Of a DNA stretch of 33,142 nucleotides, positions 6,363 to 14,200 are shown in pieces (within the stretch, counting starts at the first letter, position 1; every line of letters begins with the position of its first letter). The stretch spans positions 10,915 through 44,056 of the forward strand of contig JAAVDF010000033.1 of NCBI GenBank assembly GCA_014801945.1. The letters are read 5' to 3'. Made by a program: the position numbers and the translations under genes. The notes beneath the pieces were generated by a model that saw only the letters and a list, made by a program, of their open reading frames with translations, was not told the DNA's origin and did not search any database. Origin of the DNA: Bacteroides sp. Lineage in GTDB: Bacteria; Bacteroidota; Bacteroidia; Bacteroidales; Muribaculaceae.

Positions 6363-8366
6363 ATGAGCATATCCATCAATAGTCTCAAAGTCGAGTTCAG
6401 TGCAAAATGCCTTTTCGACAACATATCATACATTATTAATCCGAAAGACAAGATTGCGCTTGTCGGCAAGAACGGTGCCGGAAAATCAACGATGCTGAAG
6501 ATCATTGCCGGACTCCAGCCCCCTACTTCCGGCAATGTGGCCATGCCGCGCGACACCACCGTAGGCTACCTGCCGCAGCACATCACCGTCAGCGATACGG
6601 CCACCGTGATCGATGAAGTAAGGAGTGCGTTCAGCCATGTCGATGAAATGAAAGCCCGGCTCGACGACATAAATAATCAATTGCTCACCCGCACGGACTA
6701 CGAGTCGGACTCGTATCAGGAACTGATCGAATCCATGACCTCCCTTACCGACAGACTCGCCATGGAGCAGAGCGACAATTTCGAAGCCGAAATGGAAAAG
6801 ACCCTGATCGGACTCGGTTTCCTTAGATCGGATTTCAACCGTCCTACCTCGGAATTTTCAGGCGGCTGGCGTATGCGTATCGAGCTGGCTAAAATCCTTC
6901 TTCGACGCCCTGACGTACTCCTGCTGGACGAACCTACCAATCACCTCGACATCGAGTCGATCCAGTGGCTTGAAAATTTCCTCATCACCAAAGCCAACGC
7001 CGTGGTCCTCGTGAGTCACGACCGTGCGTTCATCGATAATGTGACGAACCGTACCATCGAAATCTCGCTTGGCAAAATCTACGATTATTCCGTCAACTAT
7101 TCGAAATATCTTGTCCTCCGTCAGGAGCGTCTCGAACAGCAGATGCGCGCCTACCAGAATCAGCAGAAAATGATACAGGAAACGGAGGATTTCATCGAGC
7201 GTTTCCGTTATAAGGCGACGAAGAGCGTTCAGGTACAAAGCCGAATCAAACAGCTTGCCAAGATCGAACGCATAGAGGTCGATGAAGTGGATACTTCACA
7301 TCTCAATCTTAAATTTCCCCCGGCCCCCCGTTCGGGCGACTACCCTGTCATTGCCGACAATGTAGGCAAAGCCTACGGCGACCATCAGGTGTTCGATCAT
7401 GCAACCTTCACCATCAAGCGCGGAGAAAAAGTAGCTTTCGTCGGAAAAAACGGTGAAGGTAAATCGACCCTTGTAAAGTGTATAATGGGTGAGATCCCAT
7501 TCTCAGGATCTCTTAAAATCGGCCATAATGTCAAGATCGGTTATTTTGCCCAGAATCAGGCTACCCTTCTTGACGAAGATCTGACCGTGTTCGACACTAT
7601 TGACCGTGTGGCCGTCGGCGACATCCGCACCAAGATCCGCGATATCCTCGGAGCATTCATGTTCGGAGGCGAAGCTTCCGATAAGAAAGTAAAGGTGCTT
7701 TCGGGTGGCGAGCGCACACGTCTCGCCATGATCCGTCTTCTGCTTGAACCGGTCAATCTTCTTATCCTTGACGAGCCTACCAACCACCTCGATATGAAAA
7801 CCAAGGATATTCTCAAGCAAGCCATCAAGGACTTCAACGGAACGGTGATCGTTGTCAGCCATGACCGTGAGTTTCTCGACGGCCTTGTAGAGAAAGTCTA
7901 TGAGTTCGGAGGTGGGCAGGTCAAGGAATGTCTAGGTGGCATCTATGAGTTCCTTGAAAAAAAGAAACTCGCCTCGCTTACCGAACTTGAGCGCAACACT
8001 ATCCGTCCCGTCAACGCGGAAAAGGAAATATCCGCCACGGCCACACAAAAAAATGCAGGGCAGTCAAGCAAAACCGCCGATACCAACTCCGGATCTCCCG
8101 CAGCCCAGCAACCGACCCGAAAGCTCAGCTATGCCGAACAGCGCGAGCATGAAAAACTTGTCCGCAAGGCACGTAAAAAAGTCGAGGAGGCCGAAGCCGA
8201 AATCTCACGTCTTGAACAAGAGATAGCGGATATCGAAGCAACCATTGCTGCGGGCAATCCTCCTGCCGATATCTATGACCGCCATGCCTCCACGACTAAG
8301 CAGCTTGAAAATGCCATGTCTCTCTGGGAACTGGCCTCCATGGAATTTGATGAAATCTCCAAGTAA
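6363..8366 (+). CDS. ABC-F family ATPase (ribosome-associated)
   Basis: A soluble protein of 667 residues with two ATP-binding cassettes and no membrane segment. ABC-F proteins act on the ribosome in translation quality control or antibiotic protection. First cassette: Walker A GKNGAGKST (about 35), signature SGGWRMR (about 165), Walker B VLLLDEPTNHLD (about 184). A charged helical linker (about 230-310) fits the P-site tRNA interaction motif region. Second cassette: GKNGEGKST (about 360), SGGERTR (about 446), LLILDEPTNHLD (about 465). The tail (about 560-667) is a Lys/Glu-rich coiled coil, as in Uup-like members. The ATG at 6363 is chosen because an upstream in-frame TTG at 6324 lies in the promoter. 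Housekeeping versus resistance role cannot be told from sequence; no resistance context is present. Confidence 0.93.
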   Translation: MSISINSLKVEFSAKCLFDNISYIINPKDKIALVGKNGAGKSTMLKIIAGLQPPTSGNVAMPRDTTVGYLPQHITVSDTATVIDEVRSAFSHVDEMKARLDDINNQLLTRTDYESDSYQELIESMTSLTDRLAMEQSDNFEAEMEKTLIGLGFLRSDFNRPTSEFSGGWRMRIELAKILLRRPDVLLLDEPTNHLDIESIQWLENFLITKANAVVLVSHDRAFIDNVTNRTIEISLGKIYDYSVNYSKYLVLRQERLEQQMRAYQNQQKMIQETEDFIERFRYKATKSVQVQSRIKQLAKIERIEVDEVDTSHLNLKFPPAPRSGDYPVIADNVGKAYGDHQVFDHATFTIKRGEKVAFVGKNGEGKSTLVKCIMGEIPFSGSLKIGHNVKIGYFAQNQATLLDEDLTVFDTIDRVAVGDIRTKIRDILGAFMFGGEASDKKVKVLSGGERTRLAMIRLLLEPVNLLILDEPTNHLDMKTKDILKQAIKDFNGTVIVVSHDREFLDGLVEKVYEFGGGQVKECLGGIYEFLEKKKLASLTELERNTIRPVNAEKEISATATQKNAGQSSKTADTNSGSPAAQQPTRKLSYAEQREHEKLVRKARKKVEEAEAEISRLEQEIADIEATIAAGNPPADIYDRHASTTKQLENAMSLWELASMEFDEISK

Positions 8367-8402
8367 TTCCTCCTGACTGGGATTATCGGTATCTCTGACA
8401 TA

Positions 8403-8472
8403 ATAAAATCAGCTCCGGCATCCGATTGTGATATTAAATCATCACACAATCGGATGCCGGAGTCGATTTTAT
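8403..8472. terminator. Bidirectional terminator between the ABC-F gene and cvfB
   Basis: An 18-bp perfect stem (8413-8430 with 8445-8462), extended outward by ATAAAATC (8403-8410) pairing with GATTTTAT (8465-8472) across one mismatch and one wobble. A/T runs on both outer arms give T-rich ends in both directions. It lies between two convergent genes and can serve both. Confidence 0.9.
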
Positions 8473-8510
8473 TAATCTATCTTGCCAAATACCAGAACTG
8501 ACGGGACGGG

Positions 8511-9362
8511 TTATTCCGCACCATTTTCGATCAGACGAATGCCACCGTCAGTAATGACAATCTTGCGTTCACGATACAGATGGCCGATGGCCTTCTTGAA
8601 ATCCTTCTTCGAACATTGGAAAGTAGCACGTATAGTCTCAGGTGATGCCGAGTCGGAAATTGGGAGGAAATATTCCGGCTGCTGTTTCAGACGGCCGGTA
8701 ATACGCTTCATCAGTTCATCGACGCGGCCGTCATGACTGCCGCTCAGAACAAGATCGATTTTTCCATCATCCCTCACCTGCTTGACGTATGCATGGATCG
8801 TCTTCCCGATCTCAAGCGGTTTATAGAGAGTACTCTCATAGAACATACCGTGGAAGAGGTTATCGACAACCGCCTTGTAGCCAAGTTCGGTATGCTTATA
8901 CACAAGAGCCTCGATCTTATCCCCGATTTTGTAAGACGGGTATTTATTTCCGAGAAACTTATCAATCTTTGCCGAGGCCACAACCCTCTTGGTCGCATCA
9001 TCGAGATAAACATAGACGAGCACCACCATCCCTCTTGTCAACTTCAATTTCTGCTCGCTGTATGGGACAAGCAATTCCTTGCCCACAAGCCCCCAATCAA
9101 GGAAAGCACCTATATTGTTGACCTGTGTCACCTGCAGATAGGCAAATTCACCTACAATGGCAAACGGACGTTCCGTCGTGGCCACCGGACGATCTTCAGA
9201 ATCTTTATAGACAAACACTTCAAGTTCATTGCCGGGCTGGAGCGGAACTGTGATGTAACGTGCGGGGAGAAGCACTTCATTTCCCTCGCCATCTGTAAGG
9301 TAAGCCCCGAAATCAACATTCCGGGCCACCTGCAGAGAATTGTATTTTCCTATCTTTAACAT
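8511..9362 (-). CDS. cvfB: S1-like RNA-binding protein, CvfB family
   Basis: A 283-residue protein of the CvfB/YitL family: several OB-fold S1-type RNA-binding domains and a C-terminal winged helix. Seen: MLKIGKYNSLQVARNVDFGAYL at the start, then the second S1 repeat AYLQVTQVNNIGAFLDWGL with GKELLVPYSEQ, a third (IGDKIEALVYKHTELGYKAVV), a fourth ending GKIDLVLSG, and a winged-helix end with IRATFQCSKKDFKKAIGHLYRERKIVITDGGIRL. In Firmicutes CvfB affects virulence-factor expression after transcription; its role in Bacteroidota is not settled. The gene is divergent from rsmG and convergent with the ABC-F gene, sharing a terminator with the latter. Confidence 0.9.
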   Translation of the reverse strand: MLKIGKYNSLQVARNVDFGAYLTDGEGNEVLLPARYITVPLQPGNELEVFVYKDSEDRPVATTERPFAIVGEFAYLQVTQVNNIGAFLDWGLVGKELLVPYSEQKLKLTRGMVVLVYVYLDDATKRVVASAKIDKFLGNKYPSYKIGDKIEALVYKHTELGYKAVVDNLFHGMFYESTLYKPLEIGKTIHAYVKQVRDDGKIDLVLSGSHDGRVDELMKRITGRLKQQPEYFLPISDSASPETIRATFQCSKKDFKKAIGHLYRERKIVITDGGIRLIENGAE

Positions 9363-9382
9363 GGGTTCGTGTTATTTTTCAG

Positions 9383-9390
9383 CAAATTTA
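9383..9390 (-). promoter_or_regulatory. Possible -7 element of cvfB promoter
   Basis: Minus-strand TAAATTTG fits TAnnTTTG, 21 bases upstream of the cvfB ATG. No TTTG was found at the matching upstream distance, so support is partial. Confidence 0.4.
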
Positions 9391-9413
9391 GCCAAAATCT
9401 CATAAATTACCTA

Positions 9414-9421
9414 TAATTTTG
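9414..9421 (+). promoter_or_regulatory. Possible -7 element for rsmG
   Basis: TAATTTTG fits the -7 consensus, 102 bases before the rsmG start. The -33 position has no TTTG, so this is a weak call. Confidence 0.35.
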
Positions 9422-9523
9422 CAGATGAGCAATAAGACGCATGCACACCTACGTCTGATAAACGCTTTACTATCCACAATTGTTAAATTACTTTACATCA
9501 TTTTATAACACTCCTGTAAAATC

Positions 9524-10144
9524 ATGGAAGAACTATTGAAATATTTTCCCAACCTTTCGCCCCTGCAAATCGAACGCTTCACGGCACTCGGACAGCTTTA
9601 CCCCGAATGGAACGAGAAAATCAACGTCATATCACGTAAAGACATCGACAATCTTTACTCCCATCATATACTTCATTCCCTTGCCATTGCAAAATTCATC
9701 ACTCCTATTGACGGTACACAAATGATTGACCTCGGCACAGGCGGAGGTTTTCCCGGTATCCCCCTTGCCATCTTCTGGCCCGAATGCCGTTTTCACCTCA
9801 TCGACCGTATCGGAAAAAAGATAAAAGTAGCCGCGGCTATCGCTGAGGAACTCGGCCTCGACAACGTAAGCTTCCAGCATGGTGATATGGGCGAATGCAA
9901 ACTCAAGGCAGACTATATTGTATCGCGCGCGGTAATGCAGCTCGACGAACTTGTGAAAATCTGTGCGCGCAACGTTGCAGGTCAAAGCCGCAACAAACTT
10001 CCCAATGGTCTGATTTGTTTGAAAGGCGGAGAGCTTGCGAGCGAACTTGGCCGCGTCAAGCGTCCGCTGATAGATGTCCCGCTCAGCGACTATTTCAGCG
10101 AGGAATATTTCAAGACCAAGGATTTAATTTACGTTAAGATATGA
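9524..10144 (+). CDS. rsmG: 16S rRNA (guanine527-N7)-methyltransferase RsmG
   Basis: Methylates G527 of 16S rRNA using S-adenosylmethionine; loss in other bacteria gives low-level streptomycin resistance. The 206-residue product has the family pattern: an N-terminal helical part with NEKINVISRKD and HHILHSLAI, then the methyl-donor site DLGTGGGFPGIPLAI (about 68-82), then YIVSRAV and the late strand GLICLKGGEL. The last bases ATGA are shared with the next start, so the downstream hydrolase is probably translationally coupled. Full length and firm. Confidence 0.95.
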   Translation: MEELLKYFPNLSPLQIERFTALGQLYPEWNEKINVISRKDIDNLYSHHILHSLAIAKFITPIDGTQMIDLGTGGGFPGIPLAIFWPECRFHLIDRIGKKIKVAAAIAEELGLDNVSFQHGDMGECKLKADYIVSRAVMQLDELVKICARNVAGQSRNKLPNGLICLKGGELASELGRVKRPLIDVPLSDYFSEEYFKTKDLIYVKI

Positions 10145-10782
10145 AAGTAAGCAGATTCGTATTCAATATGTTCGGGGTAAACACATACGTCATGTGGGAT
10201 CCCGAATCTTCTGAAGCCGCCGTTATTGATCCCGGCATGATCGATGAGAGGGAGCGACAGGCTCTTGACAGCTTTATCGAACGGCAAGGGCTTAAAGTAA
10301 CGCAGCTCATCAACACCCATTCCCATCTTGATCATATTTTCGGTAATGCGCATGTAAAGGAAAAATATGGTCTTGAGATCAAAGCTAACAAATCTGATGA
10401 GTTCCTTGCCCTGACTCTCCCGGAGCAGGCATCACGTTTCGGTCTCCACGAGTCACTCCGTGCCGGTGAGATCGACGTCGAGCTTCATGATGGCGATACT
10501 ATCTTTCTCGGCAAGGAACGCATGGAAGTCCTGAGTGTACCCGGTCATTCACCCGGAAGTATCGCGCTCTACTGCCCTGAATCCAACTTTGTAATTACAG
10601 GTGATGCTCTTTTCCCCGGCTCGATCGGCAGGACAGACTTACCGAAAGGTGACTACGCCACGCTCATCGATTCGATCCGCCGCAAACTCATGACGCTACC
10701 TGATTCTACCGTCGTATTGTCGGGTCATGGAGGCGAGACCACCATAGGCCACGAGAGAAATTCCAATCCATTCTTAAAATAG
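10141..10782 (+). CDS. Metallo-beta-lactamase-fold hydrolase (glyoxalase II-like)
   Basis: A 213-residue single-domain metallo-hydrolase. The two-metal site is visible as THSHLDH (about 60-66), the histidine of VPGHSPGS, the aspartate of ITGDALF, and the C-terminal histidine in LSGHGGETTIGHE, all in the right order. This is the pattern of glyoxalase II-like thioesterases that act on thiol esters such as S-lactoylglutathione analogues; the physiological substrate is unknown. The start overlaps the rsmG stop by four bases (ATGA), so the two are probably co-translated. This pair occurs in Bacteroidota, but no shared pathway is known to me. Confidence 0.9.
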   Translation: MKVSRFVFNMFGVNTYVMWDPESSEAAVIDPGMIDERERQALDSFIERQGLKVTQLINTHSHLDHIFGNAHVKEKYGLEIKANKSDEFLALTLPEQASRFGLHESLRAGEIDVELHDGDTIFLGKERMEVLSVPGHSPGSIALYCPESNFVITGDALFPGSIGRTDLPKGDYATLIDSIRRKLMTLPDSTVVLSGHGGETTIGHERNSNPFLK

Positions 10783-10880
10783 GAATCTGACCGGTAACCA
10801 CAGGAGTCTGACCGACCGAAAACAAAGACAAGTTCTCCTCCGGCCAAACTGATCCGGCAGGAACTTCCACTGCAATTTTC

Positions 10881-10939
10881 TGCGCAAAATAAATAAAGAA
10901 TTTTTTCCTTAATTAAAAAAGAAACTCTAATTTTGCGCA
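10881..10939. repeat. Inverted repeat flanking the carboxyltransferase promoter
   Basis: TGCGCAAAAT at 10881-10890 is matched by ATTTTGCGCA at 10930-10939, ten perfect bases on each side, 39 bases apart. Each arm contains the palindrome TGCGCA. The right arm overlaps the putative -7 box at 10928-10935, which suggests an operator pair rather than an RNA hairpin. Confidence 0.5.
10928..10935 (+). promoter_or_regulatory. Probable -7 element for the carboxyltransferase gene
   Basis: TAATTTTG fits TAnnTTTG; a start near 10942 would leave a leader of about 88 bases. The expected -33 TTTG is replaced by a T-run (10901-10906), so this may be a weak or activator-dependent promoter. Confidence 0.5.
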
Positions 10940-11029
10940 CAGAATAATCACCAATTTCGATCTTGTCCGTAACCGGAATCACTTTCGGCTGACACATCGG
11001 ACACTCTCACGTTAAAAGTCAAAATTACT

Positions 11030-12934
11030 ATGGTAAGACCAAAGCTTAAAATCCGCGACTTGACATTGCGCGACGGGCAGCAATCACTATTTGCAACCCG
11101 CATGAATCAAGAGACCATCAACAAGCTTCTCCCCTTCTATGAAGATGCCAATTTCCACATCATGGAAGTCTGGGGTGGAGCTGTGCCTGACTCTGTGATG
11201 CGTTATCTCGACGAATCTCCTTGGGAACGCCTGCGCATTTTCTCAAAGGCTATGGACTCAAAGAGCGAACACCCGAAGGCGTTGCTTTCAGCTCTTTCAC
11301 GCGGACGTAATCTTTTCGGCTATGTCCCCTATCCCGATTCAGTCCTTGAAGGCTTCTATAAGGAGGCGATTGAAAATGGTCTGAACGTAATGAGAATTTT
11401 CGATGCGCTCAATGACATTGACAACGTAAAGGAATCAATCCGTCTCATCAATCAGCTTGGCGGCATAGCAGACGGTGCTGTCTGCTACACTGTCGATCCA
11501 AAGCCCGAAGAGACGGATGAAAACAGCGGTGGATTTTTCGGCAAACTGAAATCAATGTTCGGCGGCTCGCAGAAGCAGGAGAAGATTTTCACTGATGAAT
11601 ATTTTGTGGAGAAAGCCCTGCAGATGGAGGCTCTCGGAGCAAAAATCATCACGCTTAAAGACATGGCAGGACTTGTCAATCCCGCCCGTGCAGCCTCAAT
11701 CATCTCCGCTCTCAAACAGGCGGTGAAAGTGCCTGTGGATTTCCATACACACTGTACCCCCGGCTACGGTCTCGCATCGTCACTTATGGCCATCATTAAT
11801 GGTGTTGACATTCTCGACACCAACATCTGGTGGTTTGGCGGTGGCTCGGCCGCTCCCGCGATCGAGCTGATATGGTTCTTCTGTCAGCGCATGGGCGTAG
11901 AGGTCGAGGTCAACATGGAGGCCGTCGGTCGCATCCGTAACGAACTTCTTGACGCCCGAAAAGCACTTGCGCAGTATGACCTTCACCGTGACGACATGCA
12001 GCGTCCGTTCGATCCGTTGAAGGATCAGCTTCCACCGGATGTGCTCGCTCTCTTCGATAGTGCTATCGAATTTGCCAAAGTCGGCGACGAGAATGCCCTG
12101 CTCGACGCTTGTCATAAAATAGAGGCTTATTTCGGCTTTCCGAAACCCAACGAACTCGTAAAGACTGCCGAAGTTCCCGGAGGTATGTACTCTAATATGG
12201 TGGCACAGCTCCGCGAATTGAAGAGCGAAGATCTGCTTGAGGATGCGATGCGCCTGATCCCGATGGTTCGCAGGGACGCCGGTCTGATCCCCCTCGTCAC
12301 TCCGACCAGTCAGATTGTCGGTAATCAGGCTGTGCTCGTAGCACTTGACCGCAAAAACGGCAAGCCGGACTACACAAATAAATCCAATCAGTTCATCTCG
12401 CTCGTCAAAGGCGAATATGGCCGGACACCGGTCGCTATTGATCCCGCATTCCGTGAGAAGATCACGGGCAGTCCGGAGGAACGCCCCTATGATGTCAGCA
12501 AATATTCCAAGCCTGAAAATCCTGAGGTAGCCGAGCTTGGAGGCAGGAAACTTGCCTCCAACAATGAGGAATATCTGCTTCTTGAACTCCTCCCGGCGGT
12601 TGCCAAAGGATTCCTCCGTCGCCGTCGTGACGAGGAATATAAAAAGGAGGAAGCCGAGAAAGCCCCTGCCGTCGAGGAAATCACTGAAACAACAGTCGCT
12701 GAAGTCGAGCCAATTACAGGGCCGGTCATAAGTGCACCTATGTGCGGACGAATTGTTGAAATCAAAGTTCAACCCGGTCAGAAAGTAAAGAAGGGCGATG
12801 TAGTCCTTGTTTATGAAGCAATGAAGATGGAAAACGATGTCGAGGCTGAAAATGACGGAGTGGTGAAACGCGTGTTGGTCAGCACAGATGCCCAAGTTGC
12901 AACCGATGCTCCGCTCATTGAATTTGAGGCCTGA
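11030..12934 (+). CDS. Biotin-dependent carboxyltransferase: pyruvate carboxylase subunit B / oxaloacetate decarboxylase alpha
   Basis: Moves a carboxyl group between biotin and pyruvate or oxaloacetate, a link to the succinate and propionate pathways of gut Bacteroidales. The 634-residue protein has a TIM-barrel carboxyltransferase domain (TLRDGQQSLFATR near the N-terminus, the catalytic lysine in TLKDMAGL at about 210, metal-site DFHTHCTPG). A conserved middle domain follows, then a Glu/Lys-rich linker (about 535-565). A biotinyl domain closes it, with YEAMKMEN and the biotin-bearing lysine at about 599, 35 residues from the end as usual. A Gly/Ser/Lys-rich stretch (about 160-190) interrupts the barrel before KIFTDEYF. 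No biotin carboxylase or membrane decarboxylase subunit lies nearby, so which reaction it does is open. Confidence 0.9.
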   Translation: MVRPKLKIRDLTLRDGQQSLFATRMNQETINKLLPFYEDANFHIMEVWGGAVPDSVMRYLDESPWERLRIFSKAMDSKSEHPKALLSALSRGRNLFGYVPYPDSVLEGFYKEAIENGLNVMRIFDALNDIDNVKESIRLINQLGGIADGAVCYTVDPKPEETDENSGGFFGKLKSMFGGSQKQEKIFTDEYFVEKALQMEALGAKIITLKDMAGLVNPARAASIISALKQAVKVPVDFHTHCTPGYGLASSLMAIINGVDILDTNIWWFGGGSAAPAIELIWFFCQRMGVEVEVNMEAVGRIRNELLDARKALAQYDLHRDDMQRPFDPLKDQLPPDVLALFDSAIEFAKVGDENALLDACHKIEAYFGFPKPNELVKTAEVPGGMYSNMVAQLRELKSEDLLEDAMRLIPMVRRDAGLIPLVTPTSQIVGNQAVLVALDRKNGKPDYTNKSNQFISLVKGEYGRTPVAIDPAFREKITGSPEERPYDVSKYSKPENPEVAELGGRKLASNNEEYLLLELLPAVAKGFLRRRRDEEYKKEEAEKAPAVEEITETTVAEVEPITGPVISAPMCGRIVEIKVQPGQKVKKGDVVLVYEAMKMENDVEAENDGVVKRVLVSTDAQVATDAPLIEFEA

Positions 12935-12976
12935 TCCACCCTCCTACTTATGGCTTAATGAAAATACAATCTTTAA

Positions 12977-13016
12977 CCCGGCAAGCCGTGGCATGAGTGT
13001 GTCACATCTTGCCGGG
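12977..13016 (+). terminator. Hairpin after the carboxyltransferase gene
   Basis: A 9-bp GC-rich perfect stem, CCCGGCAAG (12977-12985) with CTTGCCGGG (13008-13016), 22-base loop. It lies between two plus-strand genes but lacks a real T-run, so termination may be partial or factor-dependent. Confidence 0.5.
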
Positions 13017-13077
13017 CTTCAATGACTAAATAGACTATTATCACAATTACATTAAAATTTCAACTATTTTACTTATC

Positions 13078-13674
13078 ATGAAATCAGTAAAAGCACTCCT
13101 GATTACGCTCGTAATGATCCTTGGAGCGTCAGCAATGCCTGCTCAGGCACAGTTCAAGTTCGGTCCCAGAGTCGGACTCACCGTCAATGATCTCCACTTC
13201 AATAAAGATGTTGTCAACTCAGACAATCAGACCGGTTGGACCGCCGGTTTCACAGGGGAGTTCACTGTACCTGTCATCGGTATCTCTGCTGACCTTTCAG
13301 CAATGTATGTCCGCCGTAACTCAAAATTCATGGAAAATACCAAGGACAACCGAGACTATATCGAAATTCCACTCAACATCAAGTATAAACTCGGTCTCCC
13401 GGTGATCAGCAAGTTCGTTGTCCCCTATGTAGGCGTAGGTCCGAGCGTATCTTTCCTCACCAGCCGTCGCCATATCGAGAATGCTTTCAAAAATAAATCT
13501 GTTGACTGGGCCCTCAACTTTGGTTTTGGCGTTCAGCTTTTCAGCCATGTCGATCTCAACGCCCGCTACGGTCTCGGTCTCACAAAGGCTATCACTACCT
13601 TCTCGGGCGCAGAGAAAGCCGGTATTGAAGGCAAGAACCGCTACTGGACTATCTCACTCGGCTACTATTTCTAA
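13078..13674 (+). CDS. Small outer-membrane beta-barrel protein (porin/OMP_b-brl-like)
   Basis: A 198-residue exported protein. Residues 1-24 are a clear signal peptide (hydrophobic core ALLITLVMILGASAM, cut after AQA). The mature part has alternating strand patterns such as FKFGPRVGLTVNDL, GFTGEFTVP, LSAMYVRRNSKF, IEIPLNIKYKLG, VVPYVGVGPSVSFL, NFGFGVQLFSHVDLNARYGLGL. It ends RYWTISLGYYF, an aromatic C-terminal strand typical of outer-membrane barrels. This matches the widespread Bacteroidota PorT-like/'outer membrane beta-barrel' family of about eight strands. Function is unknown; there is no partner gene, and it stands alone between hairpins. Confidence 0.88.
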   Translation: MKSVKALLITLVMILGASAMPAQAQFKFGPRVGLTVNDLHFNKDVVNSDNQTGWTAGFTGEFTVPVIGISADLSAMYVRRNSKFMENTKDNRDYIEIPLNIKYKLGLPVISKFVVPYVGVGPSVSFLTSRRHIENAFKNKSVDWALNFGFGVQLFSHVDLNARYGLGLTKAITTFSGAEKAGIEGKNRYWTISLGYYF

Positions 13675-13744
13675 AATTCCTAAAGGATTTTACAGTGTGT
13701 GAAATTCACGCGAAAGCTTGAATATTTCCAAAACGACTTATTCA

Positions 13745-13795
13745 TCAATAAAAAACTTCGGATGCTAATAAACAACATCCGAAGTTTTTTATTGA
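13745..13795. terminator. Strong bidirectional terminator after the barrel gene
   Basis: A perfect 20-bp stem (13745-13764 with 13776-13795) and an 11-base loop; the arms carry A6 and T6 runs so both strands end in T-rich RNA. It separates the plus-strand barrel gene from the minus-strand rpmH. Confidence 0.93.
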
Positions 13796-13886
13796 ATGAG
13801 CATTATAGACAGCTAATTCTTAATAATCACCATCTTAATCCCTCCGGGGATATTATCAAAGCTTTTCCAGTTATCCTAAACCAACC

Positions 13887-13919
13887 AAGCCCGGTGGGAT
13901 TTCTCCCATCGGGCTTTTT
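13887..13919 (+). terminator. Second hairpin with T-run between the barrel gene and rpmH
   Basis: A 13-bp stem (13887-13899 with 13904-13916) with one G-T pair and a TTTC loop, followed by TTTTT on the plus strand. It lies 27 bases after the rpmH stop, but the T-run is better on the plus strand than the minus strand. It may be a backup terminator for the barrel gene, or the rpmH terminator with a weak U-tract. Confidence 0.7.
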
Positions 13920-13942
13920 ATCAGTTGTGCTGAAAGAGCAGA

Positions 13943-14098
13943 TTACTTACCGGCGATTGAGTCGGAAACTGTCAGACGTGCACGGCCTTTAGCGCGGCGA
14001 CGTGCGAGGACTTTACGACCATCGGGGGTGGACATGCGGGCACGGAATCCGTGCTTGTTAACTCTCTTTCTGTTAGAAGGTTGAAATGTTCTTTTCAT
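13943..14098 (-). CDS. rpmH: 50S ribosomal protein L34
   Basis: L34 is a small, very basic protein of the large ribosomal subunit. Reading the minus strand from the ATG at 14098 gives 51 residues starting [18 protein letters not shown], continuing [20 protein letters not shown] and ending SDSIAGK. This is a textbook L34 with the short C-terminal extension seen in Bacteroidota. It has its own full promoter (14141-14172). Its usual partner genes in other phyla (rnpA, dnaA) are not adjacent here. The identification is certain from sequence. Confidence 0.98.
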   Translation of the reverse strand: MKRTFQPSNRKRVNKHGFRARMSTPDGRKVLARRRAKGRARLTVSDSIAGK

Positions 14099-14140
14099 TG
14101 CCGTATATGTTTACTTTTTGATATTCTATAATTCGAGGTG

Positions 14141-14172
14141 CAAATTTAGGAATAAAAACGCATACGAGCAAA
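14141..14172 (-). promoter_or_regulatory. Promoter of rpmH
   Basis: On the minus strand TTTG (14172-14169), 20 bases, then TAAATTTG (14148-14141): a full consensus match. Transcription near 14134 gives a leader of about 36 bases before the rpmH ATG. Confidence 0.85.
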
Positions 14173-14200
14173 TAGTTTTCACATTTTATAACACTTTTCT

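Noticed and set aside
8733-9359. 208-codon plus-strand frame opposite cvfB
   Set aside because: Mirror of the S1-protein gene. The minus-strand product matches the CvfB family over its full length.
10781-10814. Direct repeat AGGARTCTGACCG (two copies, 21 bases apart) after the hydrolase gene
   Set aside because: 12 of 13 bases match, but there are only two copies and no link to a promoter or hairpin. Too weak to interpret.
11780-12895. 371-codon minus-strand frame opposite the carboxyltransferase gene
   Set aside because: A shadow of the well-supported plus-strand gene. Its translation has no recognisable domain and it has no promoter.
13699-13992. 97-codon plus-strand frame after the barrel gene
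   Set aside because: It runs through both terminator hairpins and into the rpmH region on the other strand. No coding character.
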